Shown one piece after another: positions 11,982-22,999 of a stretch of DNA of 60,000 nt. The DNA is from Tubiluchus corallicola (lineage: Eukaryota > Priapulida > Priapulimorpha > Priapulimorphida > Tubiluchidae): the NCBI GenBank assembly GCA_030141605.1, contig JAQGDQ010000172.1, positions 126,001-186,000 of the forward strand, in the 5' to 3' direction. Below the pieces are notes generated by a model. It did not search any database. It saw only the letters and a list, made by a program, of their open reading frames with translations, and was not told the DNA's origin. A program made the position numbers and the translations under genes. Every line of letters begins with the position of its first letter. The stretch's first letter is position 1.

Positions 11982-12599
11982 AAGGACGTGCAGGATTTAA
12001 GGGGACTGAAGAAAGTAGGACGAGATCATAAGAACTGTCAACACAACTAAACTTTACTATTCCTTTACTTCTTCGCTGCTATCTCTTTCATTCTTCTTTC
12101 TAGATGTCCTTCCTTCTTATTCATTTTTTATTCCTTTATTACGTATTTCCTGTTTTAACTTTTTCCCCCTTTTTTCTTCCCGCTCCTTTGCTTCGCTTTC
12201 CCCTGCTTTCAATTTTTTATTTTGCTTTTGTTTTTCTTCAAGTTCTTTGTGTGCTTCATTCCTTCATTCATTCTTTTCCATCTTTGCTTACTTGCTTCTT
12301 TTTTTATTTGTTATTTTTTCCCTCTTTTCTGCAGTGAATTATTTACCCGTTTCACTTTTTCCTTTTTATCATTTTTCGTCACTTTGAATTTTGGTCATTT
12401 GGTCGTTTCAGCCTGGATGAATAATTGACTTCGTTGGTACTTTCATCGTTGGTACTATAGTTTGAGGAACTTAAGTTAATTAGTCTAATTGTTGCGTCAA
12501 AATTACCCTCCCAACATCCTAATCCTTAATCCTTATGTGTTGACAGTTCTTATGATCTCGTCCTACTTCCTTGAGTCCCCTTAAGTCCTGCACGTCCCT
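11982..12599. mobile_element. 618-bp inverted-repeat element (MITE-like)
   Basis: The 63 bases at 11982-12044 and the reverse complement of 12537-12599 differ at only four positions. They start AGGACGTGCAGGA and end ACTGTCAACAC. Long terminal inverted repeats around a short interior with no transposase fit a non-autonomous DNA transposon. About 340 bp of the interior (12060-12400) is almost pure pyrimidine on the plus strand, which creates spurious Phe/Leu/Ser-rich open frames. A clean target-site duplication was not seen (outside bases: GAATATAT on the left, GACATTC on the right). Confidence 0.75.
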
Positions 12600-13080
12600 G
12601 ACATTCTGAATTTCCCGTTTCCCACGAAGCGGTGATATGGAAATAACGCTCATCGAGCATGTCCTGACAAACACATCATATCCCTAAACTAAGCTTTGGT
12701 AATCTAACCCTCATCCCCATCTAAATCGTCTCCTCACTGCACAGCGGGACCCATGAAACTGTGTTTTTATGTCGATTGGCGACTGACTGGCGATAACTGA
12801 CGATCCTTCTAATCGGTTCTTGTCTTTTGTGCTCCCCTGGGATGGACAGCTGATGCTAAAGACAACTCCGTTTATTCAAGTAGACCTCAAACAAAATAGA
12901 GGAGGTGTGTTGCTTTGGCTTATCAGTCGTCGCTTCTTCATCTCATTTCAAACAAAAGTCAACAATGTTAGCATCAGACTGCAGTATTTTTCATGCTTTT
13001 TGCGCCCAAAAGAGCGAAATGTGTTTTTGCATAGTTTTGCAGACTTGGGACTTGGAGGTGTTAGCTAATTTAGATGATTG
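12600..13080. other. Intergenic stretch, nothing recognised
   Basis: No supported gene. The open frame at 12820-13068 shows no recognisable motif. Confidence 0.45.
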
Positions 13081-13800
13081 TCCCATTAAGTGATTGACTG
13101 GTTGTAAGGTAGTTTAGTTATGACTGGTTGCTTAACGGATCTACTGAACGATTGATTGATTTGTTTGGTTGATTGATTAATCGATCCATCGATTAACTGA
13201 TTAATTGACTGATTGATGATTGGCTGACTGACTGAGTGACTCATTGACTGAACTGACACACTGGCTGACTGACAGAATAACTGACTGACTGATCGACTGA
13301 CCGATCAAACTGAATGACAAATTGATTGATTACTTGCTTGACTAACCTACTGATTAGTTGGCTGAGTGGTTGAATGACTGTCTAACTGATTTGATTGAAT
13401 GCCTGACGACTAACTGATTGGTTGGATTGCTGGTAAGTTGTTTGCTGATTTGTCTGACTGAGTGGCTTTTGACTTGACAATTCAACTGATCTGTCTGTTT
13501 GTTCATTCACTTATTTGTTCACCCATCCATGCCTTTATTTATTGACCGTTTAACCAACAGACCTGCCAACCAATCAGCTGCAGAATAAACTGCGAATAAA
13601 ATGTTTAATAATTGGTCAATCTATTTGTTGATAATTGATTCACTAATTAATTAGTTGTTTAAACAATCGGCTGAATGTTGATAAATTAAATGAATGTGTG
13701 GATGATTGGATCAATCAGTAAACAAAATGTCAGTCTCAATTAAATAGTCAGGTGACTGATTATTTAATTAGCTGTTTTACAGGTATTTGATCAGTGGATT
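13081..13800. repeat. Cryptic tetranucleotide repeat block (TGAC/TGAT/TGGT-rich)
   Basis: Long stretches are built from degenerate four-base words such as GATTGATT, CTGACTGACTGA and TTGGTTGA, strongest at 13100-13480. It looks like an old (GACT)n/(GATT)n microsatellite blurred by substitutions. No coding potential was found. Confidence 0.7.
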
Positions 13801-13839
13801 TCTCAGATTTAATTAATTTTTATGAAAAAGTTAGCATCG

Positions 13840-13911
13840 CCACTAGAACTCGAACGCAAGACCTTCTGCTTTCCGGGGTATCTATGCTAACCATTACGTT
13901 CGATAGTTAAC
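13840..13911 (-). repeat. tRNA-like relic or tRNA-derived SINE head
   Basis: On the minus strand an A-box-like block (CGTAATGGTTAGCATA, 13898-13883) is followed at tRNA-like spacing by a B-box (GCGTTCGAGTTC, 13857-13846). Between them is GGAAAGCAGAAGGTC, which resembles an anticodon arm and variable region. The acceptor stem does not pair well, so a functional tRNA is unlikely. A SINE head or tRNA pseudogene is more probable. Confidence 0.45.
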
Positions 13912-14487
13912 CCAGATTTACAAGTTTTACAATCACAAAAGCTACTGATAATTTCTTAACTTTCAATTCGTCGGATTTTTACATGATATAAACACACTTA
14001 GGCCTTATTAATCATCATAAATCGCGTTTTTACGTAAGTTCTGCATCTCCTTGAAACCCGTGATGGAAACCACAATCCGGGACCACAGTCAGTTCATCAG
14101 ATTGACAAGACATCAACGTTTCAGTAGTCATTACAGCTTGTTCTCAAATTAGCAGATCCCATTATACGTCTCACTTCTTAAGAGGAACCATATGCACAAA
14201 CTCTCTCCCCGTCCTTGCAGATTATGTTGCGGAGTTTACTGGTAATAGTTATATACCGAATTGGCTTGCAAAGTAAATGTTTGGGAAACTGGCGCAACGT
14301 GTTAGCTCTCTATGGATCAAGCACGCGTTGCGGTCGGCAGAACTTTGAAAGATAATTGCTGGGATAATCTTGTGCGCCTTTTAAAGGGCAAAAGTCAAAT
14401 AATTTTTTGCTCTAGAGCGTTTAGAATGATGAAGTCAGTTGGTCAGTTCATCAATTGGATAAGCAGGTCATTTCGGCGTGCATTAAC

Positions 14488-14797
14488 AATAAGTCGCTAG
14501 GCAAATTAGTAATTTAGTTCAGTAATTTAGTCCTTTAGTTTGTGAAATTAAAATAAGTCACTAGATAAATACAATAAGCTAGTAAATAAACTAGAAATTT
14601 AATCAGTTGGTTTGTGATAATACAATGTCAGTAGACAAATTAGTATTATTGTCTTCTAGTTTGTGTAATTACATTAAACCAGTAGACGCATTAGTAATAC
14701 AGTCTTTTAGTTTGTGAAATTGCAATAAGTTAGTACATAAATTAGTTATATAGTTTTTAAATTTGTGGAGTTACAATAAATCAGTAGACAAATTGGG
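14488..14797. repeat. 51-bp tandem repeat (about six degenerate units)
   Basis: Units start near 14488, 14552, 14572, 14623, 14672, 14723 and 14774. The last five have a regular spacing of 49-51 bp. Each contains a version of CAGTAGACAAATTAGTA followed by TTTTAGTTTGTGAAATTAC. The first unit carries a small internal duplication and the second is shortened. Confidence 0.8.
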
Positions 14798-15460
14798 AGC
14801 CGTCGCCATATTATCTAACATGTGACTGTCATTATTTTTATAAAAAAGCTTCACCACTGCACACTAACAATACTGATTTGACCGACTGGATCATATCATA
14901 ATTTACCATTCGATAAGAATAAAAGTTGAGTAACGAGCCATTCACGTCGTGGGGGAAGTTTGATTTCGAACTAACTTAAAATTCGTAAATTTGCTTTACA
15001 GGAAACATCTGATGAGTTGTTGAAAGGCTTTTAATTAATATAATTAACTTTCAATAACTTATGTTTAATAATAGGCTGTGTAATACGACATGCTTTTTAT
15101 TTGTAGTTAAATGACGTAATGTAATGTGTATTACTTATCTCAGCGGCTAAGCATTTGGCTCCAAGGTCGGGCGGATAGGCTCTTATATGCTTGTTACTGA
15201 GCAAAGAATTCTCTAAAATGAAAATTTCTGATTATTCATTTTGATTACGCCAAACTTTCTGAAGCTATAGTAAATAATACAAGCAAACAAAAAATGTAAG
15301 TATTCAAACAACCGCAAGGAGAAATGATTAGAAGATTAATTAATTTCATCTGGTAGCTTAGTTAATGTCAAAATTTGAAACCATCAATTAACTGAACGTG
15401 CAAGTATAGTGAATTTTATGGAACAAAAAAGAAAAGTTGTTGATGCTAATATTTTATTAA
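14798..15460. other. Intergenic stretch between tandem repeat and HAND 3' end
   Basis: AT-rich, no gene recognised. It ends at the presumed HAND polyadenylation region. Confidence 0.45.
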
Positions 15461-15464
15461 AATC

Positions 15465-16652
15465 TCATAAACAATTTATTTTATTGGTCAAATACATAGC
15501 ATTAATAATATATACAAATGCACTGGCACAAAAAAAACATCTTTACAATGCATGTCAGCATAATTAGCTAAAGTACACAAAGTTAAAATCATATAGTTTT
15601 GCTTTTATTCGTATACCTACAGTTTGTTTTCAGAACTGTATATAGGATCATAATAAAATGGAACCCCACAAGACTGGACAAGTAAAAGTAAACTTGAAGT
15701 TTTAACACAACCTCACCAAGTCTTCATACTATTTGTCTTGCTTTTGTTTCATGCAAAAAATGCAATCGATGGTAATTCATTAAAGCACTTCTCTGGTTTC
15801 AAAAACTTATTCTTGGCTTGTGCAAACTTTACTAAACGCTACAAAAAGAACATACATTAAGGACTCGCTAAGACAGTATTGCACGCCTATTGTTAATGAA
15901 CGTTTGAGCAAGCATGAGGTATCGTAAGTTAACTTTATAATGCACAGTTTGAACGCTGTTTCAATTATACTCTTCTTCTACCTATGATATAATGACGACA
16001 ATATTCGTCTATATATAGACTGAAACAGTTACAATGATTCTTTTCAGTTGTCGTAAAAATAGCTTTCATGTATGACCTGACATTCTATTAATAATGAATA
16101 GAAATAGTAAATCCTATTAATAATAACAACTGGCGGGTAAAACGTTATAAACGTACGCCATATACATATCCCATATACATGAGAGCTATGAGTAAGATAC
16201 TTAAATCATGTTAGTACAGTAAACCAACATGTGTTCCAGACAATAAGATGTACAGGGAAGAGCCTTTTAATGAATCTTCTTGTTAGCGCCTTGTTTGCAT
16301 GTCTGCGTCCGTTAAAAACAAGTTCTTCTGAGTGAGAGCCAACGTGCTTTACTTCGACACATATTTTATCGTCGTGCTACTCATCATTATGGCAGTTCAG
16401 TAGAGCTTTTTTCACCATCTCTTTCTTTTATGTATGAGGCAAGTATTAACAACGTCTTGAACGCCATAGCTACATATTAGTATTGAAAAGTGAAGCCACT
16501 AAATTCACAAGAACTGTCTATAGGTATCATAACCTTCAGACCAAAGGATATCACTGCTCTCTGAAGTAGCCTGAAGAAAACAATTAAGGGTTTCCTTTGT
16601 AACTATAATTATAAGTGGCCCAATGATGGCAAACCTCGTCTAAATCTTCTTG
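15465..16652 (-). other. HAND: Putative HAND 3' UTR with overlapping poly(A) signals
   Basis: Downstream of the HAND stop codon, the minus strand runs about 1.2 kb to two overlapping AATAAA hexamers (AATAAAATAAA, 15485-15475). Another AATAAA lies near 15603, so alternative ends are possible. A perfect Pumilio-type element TGTATATA (15516-15509) sits close to the distal signal. There is no coding sequence between. The extent is inferred from signals only. Confidence 0.45.
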
Positions 16653-16763
16653 TCATTGTTGAAGCTCCATCGCCCATACTTGTTGGGGCCATCCAGTTCG
16701 CCCCTTTGGTTTCTTGTCTTCCTGAACTCCACTAGGCGACAATTCGTAAAGTTCTGTGTTTTC
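16653..16763 (-). CDS. HAND: HAND bHLH transcription factor, exon 2 (C-terminal)
   Basis: This short exon (36 codons plus TGA) is overlapped by an unrelated open frame. It follows an acceptor (ATTATTATTTTGTAG) and joins exon 1 in phase 0. It encodes residues 178-213, beginning ENTELYELSPS and ending GRTGWPQQVWAMELQQ. The last sixteen residues are the diagnostic C-terminal motif of HAND proteins, shared with vertebrate HAND1/HAND2, where one intron sits in the same part of the protein. Its presence 4.7 kb downstream, on the same strand and in matching phase, confirms both the gene model and the family. The full protein is 213 residues, against about 217 for human HAND2. Confidence 0.93.
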   Translation of the reverse strand, partial: ENTELYELSPSGVQEDKKPKGRTGWPQQVWAMELQQ

Positions 16764-16899
16764 CTACAAAATAATAATTGGCAAAATTTAGAATACAGAA
16801 ATATAGAATACTTAGAATATTTAGAATACTTCAAATACAGAAACAGATTAAATAAATACAGGTAAAGAAGCCTTATTTTGATCAGCGTTTAGCAAACTT

Positions 16900-17020
16900 G
16901 CAGGCAGACAGAGAGACTGGCAGGTAGGGAGGCATGAAGACAGACAAGCAGGCAGGCTGGCAGGCAGACAGACAGACAGGAAGACAGATAGACAAACAGA
17001 AAGACAGACAGATAGGTAAA
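16900..17020. repeat. CAGA/CAGG tetranucleotide microsatellite
   Basis: Imperfect repeats of CAGA, CAGG and GACA words inside the HAND intron. The Cys/Leu/Ser-rich open frame on the other strand results from the repeat. Confidence 0.85.
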
Positions 17021-17499
17021 CGAACGAGCAACTTTAGTGGTCTACAATGGTCTAGAATCGCATTTATGCCTTGCGTGATTGGCACCAGGATTCGATACTC
17101 TACCTGGAAGGTTTCATAAATTCATCATATACGTACACAAAATTCAGCGTTTTCCAAACAGATATGTAATGTGATTTTATGTCTTAAAATAAGTGTACCT
17201 AATTTACTACTGTACTGCAGCACTTTTCTATTCATATTTCGAATTACGACTAGTTTAACGCATTTTGACATTTTGAGTCCTGTGGCACAGCAGCAGCGAC
17301 AAAGGCTGCACTACCTTGGTGGCACCAAGATGTAAAGGCAATGGCTCAGCTAAATCTCATATCGCTGCCCCAATCGTTAGCAAAACTGACTAAACAACAA
17401 AAATGCTTTATTGTTATTCTGTTAGACTGTTAATATCATTTCCCTGTAATCTGGGGTAGGCTAACTTTAGAACTACATTTATTTTATAATTGTATGCTA

Positions 17500-17760
17500 G
17501 GACACTCTGAATCAGCCGGCAGTAATTTATTGTCGAATCTTGTCATCAGGTGGCGGTAAATTCGCCGCGTTGTTTACACCGCGTAAACTGTGATGCGTAA
17601 GTGATGAAATACGCGCTATTAACTTATAAAATTGACTTCAAAACTGCGGAGTAAACAGGGAACACCTGCAGACGAGGGCGGATTTAGCTAAGCTTTCTTT
17701 GCTGCTAAGATCACGCCCAGACGTTGAGTCTAAGAAGGTTCACAGTGAGTTCTTAAAAGT
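17500..17760. promoter_or_regulatory. CpG-rich patch in HAND intron, candidate enhancer
   Basis: This patch is richer in GC and CpG than the intron around it. It holds E-box cores (CAGGTG near 17550, CACCTG near 17664) and GTAAACA/GTTTACA fork-head-like words. Whether it is regulatory cannot be told from sequence alone. Confidence 0.25.
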
Positions 17761-19189
17761 GTGTACGACAAGTTTTCATGCAAAACAGACTGAGATCGTA
17801 TGAAACCTCTAATGCTGTTTTTCTCTTGCCGCATGGATGCGCCGCGTGCGTCTGTTTAAACTCCAGGAAGAAAACTGTGAATGTGAACGCATTTGATTAC
17901 GTTAATCAAGTGGCTACACGTTACGTGTATGTGTACTCAGATGCATGTTCTACTTTTTTTGCTTCTACTCCTTCTGCCCAAATCTTAAAGCTGACTGCTC
18001 CTTCACGATAGTAAGTTATTTTTAAGAAAATGCCAGGCAAATATTAACCACAGTACTACATGCTGTAGGCTTTAGCTAAAACACTACCTGCTAGAGTTTC
18101 AAAAGTGATTAATGTGAAAAGTTATAGATTTCCACGAGAATGGACAGTAGTTAGTCTCCTAGGAAAAACTATAATGACTTATGATTTCAGTTTATGTGCT
18201 TTAAGTTGAAGTAAGCCATATTTTTGTTTTATAAAAAATGTATATAACTGAAATAAGTCCTGACTAGTCGATATACGGATACTGTTCTTTATCATTGCTT
18301 GAATATATTAATTCTTTCCTGGGGGCTTTTTGCGTGATCTTGACAGAAATGTGGTTTCTGCTGTTGCCTAGAAAACTGGCATTTGTTCGAAAACCCTTGA
18401 AAAATGTCGCCGGCGGAGATTTTTTAGAACGTGATTGTAAGATTGCAGATTTGCAATAGATCTTGAGTAGGACATCATTGTCTAGGAAGGCACAGCTGCT
18501 AAATTCTTGCTTACCCCCTCTACATTTTCAATAAGATATACTTGGCACCATATCGCTATATACTCTCTCTCGCGCCTTAGGGGTTAAACAATCGAGTGGC
18601 AAAGTAGTTATTGAAACAGAAGCCCGAATTTGAGCAAGCAGTGAGTGTCATGGGCAGCTGTGCATGATATCTCTTGTGTTGTTTTGACTTGGCTTGAAGG
18701 CTCTGCTGCCGCTAGCATCTGACTATATTTATGCCCATCTTATCAACTCACTTATTCATTGAAAATAAATTAAAGAAAGCAACAGAGTTGACTAATGGCG
18801 TCCTATGTGGCGGAACCATTAATATCGCATTTCACACGTGTTCGAATAATTTCGAACGTAAATTAATAGGACCTGTTTGGGAATATGATGTTAAAATAAG
18901 TTTAAATCTATCAGTTTAAAAAATTGCAAATTTGTGGAAATGGAGCAGACAAAGTCGTTAGATCTGGTGACTATAATCATGCGAACTCAGGGAACGCCAA
19001 TGTGATTGATTAGCTAAAGCACTTATCTTTCTGATAAATACCTTATTTCATACTTCAGATGTGCACTGTACGATTTTCTAAAATGAGCATTGGCGCTGTT
19101 GCTGGATGACTCGAGCCAAATCGCTACTTTTCAGTATGTTATTGTTCTTGTTCTTGTTGGAGGGGTGATCTTTCGAAAAAAGTCTTGTA

Positions 19190-19760
19190 ACGAATTGTCA
19201 CGAAATTTTACAAGAACACGCTAGAACGAATTCCGCATCGATTGAAGGAGTTGAATTTCGATCTGCTATTTTCAATTCAAGACGAGGATAACATTGGCGA
19301 CGATAACATTATTTTCGACAATAGCCCAAGGCTCTGTGAATTCGTTACGGATTGTCGGGAAACTTTACATTAATATACTGGAACGAGTTCTGTTTCGGCT
19401 GGCAGAGTCCAGTTTTCGATTGCCATTTTGAATTCAAGATGGCGGCGATGACATCATTTCCGAAAAAGCCTACGAATCTACTGCCATTTCGCAGTGGATC
19501 ATCACAAAACCTTATAAGAACATGTACTAGAATGAATTCTTTATCGATTGACGGAGTCGGATTTTCTATTTTTCCCCTTAAATTAAAGATGGCGGTATTG
19601 AAGTCTTTTTTGTTTGAATTCTTGAATTCGAAATATCGCGTCGCCGTCATTTTCTAAAAAGAAAACCTAAAAACCAAAACTTAAAGATGCGAACAAACAT
19701 ACTAGAACAAATTTTGCATCTATTGGTGGAGCCAGATTTTTGATCCACAGTCTCGAATTG
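19190..19760. repeat. Degenerate tandem repeat, units about 150-175 bp
   Basis: Three to four diverged units each contain a block like 'ACTAGAACGAATTC...ATCGATTGA.GGAGT.G.ATTTTCGAT' and, further on, 'AATTCAAGATGGCGGCGATGACATCATTT'. The anchor GAACGAATTC (or variant) occurs at about 19224, 19381, 19530 and 19704. The overlapping open frames on both strands come from this repeat. Confidence 0.7.
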
Positions 19761-19954
19761 AGCGAGTCGCTTGACTTCCAAGTCGAAGTTATTTAAATTG
19801 TAGTTTAGTCTGAGTATGTATGTAACACGTAGACCTACTTTGCTAGGCTTTTGGGACTACACACACGAAAAATAACAAAAATTAACTATCTAGTAGGTTT
19901 ATAACGCAAATTTTAAAATTAGAATCTTTTTTCAAGCTCGTACTGTAAATTTTG

Positions 19955-20120
19955 TTCTGTATTGCGCGGTGTTGTGTTTTGTTATGTCGTATTGTATTGT
20001 ATATTGTATTGTATTGCATCACATCGCGTTGTACTGTATTGTATTTTGCTTTGCTTTCAAGCAATGAACTAAATTGAATTGCAATTCACTGCACTGCACT
20101 GCATTGCATTATATTGTAGT
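19955..20120. repeat. TATTG-type pentanucleotide microsatellite
   Basis: Dense TATTG/TGTAT/CACTG words, degenerating towards the right end (CACTGCACTGCACTGCATTGCATT). Confidence 0.75.
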
Positions 20121-20497
20121 TATTCTTTCGATTCATATTTATTAGGCGAGCAGATTTCTTTCTCAAATAGTTGAGATTGAAACAGCAAAAAAAGATTCGA
20201 GAAAAAGGCGAAGGCCATCTAAGCTACAAGCATTTTGACGCGTTTAAAAAAATCACCAAGTTTATTTTTTTAACATCAAAACAAACAATTTAGAAGTAGG
20301 CCTACAAGCGCTTACAATTTTGTCATCAAAAGAGCAGGAAAGCTGCAACAGCATTGCGCTTTAGTCGGTTTATTACAATTTATTGGTGTTCAATACAAGA
20401 CGTTTTATACAGTACGAGTTATCAAATTGTAGTTTACTTCGTAATGCCGGGTTCAATAATTACTATTAAATTTCCTTTTTCTTTCTCCCGGACTTCT

Positions 20498-20572
20498 ATC
20501 TCTCTTTTTCTCTCTTTCTTTCTCTCTCTCTCCCTCTCTCTCTCTCTGTGTCTCACTCTCTCTTTCCCTCTG
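20498..20572. repeat. (TC)n microsatellite
   Basis: Interrupted TC dinucleotide run in the HAND intron. The open frame ending FLSLSLSLSLC arises from it. Confidence 0.85.
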
Positions 20573-21499
20573 TAGGCCTATATATATTACCTGTCTTTAT
20601 AAACAAGTTTTTAAAATTTTAAGTAAACAATTGATAGATGACAGTTTCGTTCACAATTTGTCTTTTAATGTGAACAAAATATTTTAAACAATATATATTT
20701 TGTATGGAACGTAGGTGGGTATACAGCGATTGTAAAAAGTGAAAAAATAACAGTGTAGACGTATGGGCCTGCAGAAAAGCCACTGTGTGTAAAATGGAAA
20801 AAGAAATGTATACCGACTGTTGTAACTTCACTGTGTATCTTATCATTGCTATTTTCTTTCCGAGTATATAACCAGTGGCACCGATAAACTATTTACACCA
20901 AATTTTTACCATATGAATAATAACGACGAGACACTATGAACAAATCGGCACTTATAGATTCGATAACAATATTATGAATACGTATTGTGAATAAATCGAT
21001 ATTATGAGTCGATCATATGAATAACATTGATATCAACTTTCTATAACATAAATTACAAGGCATTTGTATTTTAAATTTTCACATTTTTAATCTCTTAGTC
21101 GGTGAAATTAGCTGACCATTGTTTGTAAAACATACTTGAAAAGAAATTATCATGTCATGCATCGTGCCATTTTTACCAGTCACTAGCTTCTCCAGTTATC
21201 AAACTGCTATAGAATTACTGTTATATAAAATTAATTGATAATATTTATGTTATTTAATGCCACGTAGTGATAAAGAAACTGTTTTAGTATACTTCATTGC
21301 AATGAATGATATTTCGCACTGATAAACTGCTCTGTATATACTGGCCATTTTGACATTTTGCTCAAAACAAATTACAGTGCTTATTAAAAAACAGCATACA
21401 CCTGAAGTAACCCTCTATTGGAAAAAGTCATGGCATAAAACACATACTTTTTTACTTTACTAAACTAACTAAACCTGCAGATGAAAGCGGCTTACTTAC

Positions 21500-22030
21500 A
21501 ATTTCTCTCCTTTTCTTTTCCTCTTTGGAGTTGTTAAAATGTTTAGTCACGTGTTTCGTTACAAGTTCAGCTTTGAAGTTTTCCGCTAACAAAGCCGGAT
21601 CGTCTTTAGATAACACCTCGGTCAGATAAGCAATGTAACTGGTAGCCAACCGCAATGTCTTTATTTTTGACAACTTTGTGTCTGACGGAACGTTAGGTAT
21701 GCACTCACGTAAGTCAGAGAATGCTGTATTAATACTGATCGTTCTCCTTCTCTCTTTTTTGTTCGCCGTGCTCCTCCGTTTTACAGTCCGTTCACCCGTA
21801 TACCGCGTGGAACCGTCAACAAAACTATATTCTGCCCGAATTCCCGGATCTACCAGGCTCGGGTACATCTCCATACTTCCGTCGGTTTGCCCCTGCACCC
21901 AATTCGGATAGTATTGTCCCAGATCTGACACAGAATCTGGAAAACAAGCTGGAGGTGGGTAGTGATAAAAGCCGTTGTGTGCTACTGGTGAGCCGTGGAA
22001 CGCTTGCGGATAACCTCCGACTATACTCAT
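21500..22030 (-). CDS. HAND: HAND bHLH transcription factor, exon 1 (N-terminus and bHLH)
   Basis: Exon 1 encodes residues 1-177 of a HAND-family basic helix-loop-helix factor, a nuclear DNA-binding regulator of heart, visceral mesoderm or neural development in other animals that acts as a dimer with E-proteins. The start [20 protein letters not shown] resembles the HAND2 N terminus (M-S-L-V-G-G-[FY]-P...). The basic region is about residues 85-98 ([14 protein letters not shown]), and helix 1-loop-helix 2 spans about 99-141, with [20 protein letters not shown] and [11 protein letters not shown]. Thr97 and Ser99 in helix 1 match the phosphorylatable positions in vertebrate HAND proteins. The exon ends KEEKKRREI at a strong GTAAGT donor, and the open frame beyond is intron. 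The ATG is the first in frame and lies 47 bp after a TATA box. The gene is complete and intact. Confidence 0.95.
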
Positions 22031-22049
22031 CTTGGCAGATTTTTTTCTC

Positions 22050-22150
22050 TCTGACTAGAAGTGGCAGCTGGAAGAATATATAAGCACCAAGTGGCAGAGG
22101 AGATGGTATCAGGGGAGGCTCCACCCATTCATAACTATCTCCACCAATCA
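22050..22150 (-). promoter_or_regulatory. HAND: HAND core promoter (TATA, E-box, CCAAT)
   Basis: Reading along the minus strand, CTTATATATT (22084-22075) is a good TATA box. A transcription start about 30 bp further on would be near 22050, giving a 5' UTR of only about 20 nt. An E-box CAGCTG lies at 22070-22065, between the TATA box and the ATG. Further upstream are a GATAG site and an inverted CCAAT box (ATTGG, near 22145) with CACCC-like words. Confidence 0.6.
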
Positions 22151-22999
22151 AATTAGCGGAAGCCTGATGGATTTGAGTGTCTGCGATACCAGCCTGAATT
22201 TATCAGCCCAACACCCACTAATTGCTCTGAAGACTTGTGGTTGCAATGCTTTGTTAATTATTGCCCAAAGCGGCTGTTAATCATCTGGAACCATTGATAT
22301 GCGATATGAACCTTTTTTGCATATGTTCGCAAATAATTTTCTGCTACTTTTTCAATATTAAGGTACAATTTTGTTACTTTTAAACTACTGGCGAAAAGTG
22401 TGTGAGTCCACGAAATGAAAACTTTTTTATTCTGGTAAAACGTTCTATAATTCTTAATAGTAAAATTGCGTTTTAGTCTATAATTTTAATATTATTTGCG
22501 TTTTTTAAAACTTGCTGGTTAAAATTTTCAGTAAACAAGGCGGAACTGAAAAAGCCCCGTTTCTAAGATTATTATAATTGTTCAATTTTATGTCAGAATA
22601 ATACCTAAATAGAAAATGTGAAATGAAACTCCTTCTATTGGGAAACGGTCATCATTTTTCATCTGCAAAGTCTGATAAAATTTATTCTCGTAAGATGCCT
22701 TTTTGTGAGCAAACCGTTCTGAACGTAAAGTTTATGATTATAAGCAGCTGTTGTAGAAGCACTAATGTTATATAAGTGCTTAAGTAGCCTTGCTCATTCC
22801 GGTTTGGGATTCATGGCTTGGTTATGTGGTCTGCAAGTTCTAGCTCTTGGGGTTGCTCATATGTTTGGAAACAGTCGGACTAAGCTAATGTCGGATTGTA
22901 AAAATGCCCTTGGTAAAACCAGTAAAAAGAGTTTTAGACATTCAGTCAGGTGTCACATAACTTATGTTAATCGATCATTTTAGCTGTCTGTTGAGAGTT
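22151..22999. other. HAND upstream region
   Basis: Non-coding. It holds homeodomain-type TTAATTA/CTAATTG words near 22220-22260 and an E-box CAGCTG near 22746. The open frame at 22765-22983 (plus) has no recognisable motif. Confidence 0.4.

Larger units (their letters stand above)
16764..21499 (-). other. HAND: HAND intron 1
   Basis: A 4,736-bp intron with GTAAGT donor and TTTTGTAG acceptor. It contains a CAGA/CAGG microsatellite (16.9 kb), a relatively CpG-rich patch (17.5-17.76 kb), a degenerate tandem repeat with units of about 150-175 bp (19.19-19.76 kb), a TATTG-type microsatellite (19.96-20.12 kb) and a (TC)n tract (20.5 kb). The open frame at 17778-18011 (plus) has no recognisable motif. 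Confidence 0.85.

Noticed and set aside
12104-12428. Open frames rich in Phe, Leu and Ser on the plus strand.
   Set aside because: They lie in the pyrimidine tract inside the inverted-repeat element and reflect composition only.
16640-16865. Longer open frames on both strands over HAND exon 2.
   Set aside because: The true frame is the shorter one ending in the HAND C-terminal motif and flanked by a phase-matched acceptor.
21678-22151. Open frames on both strands overlapping HAND exon 1.
   Set aside because: Shadows of the HAND coding frame.
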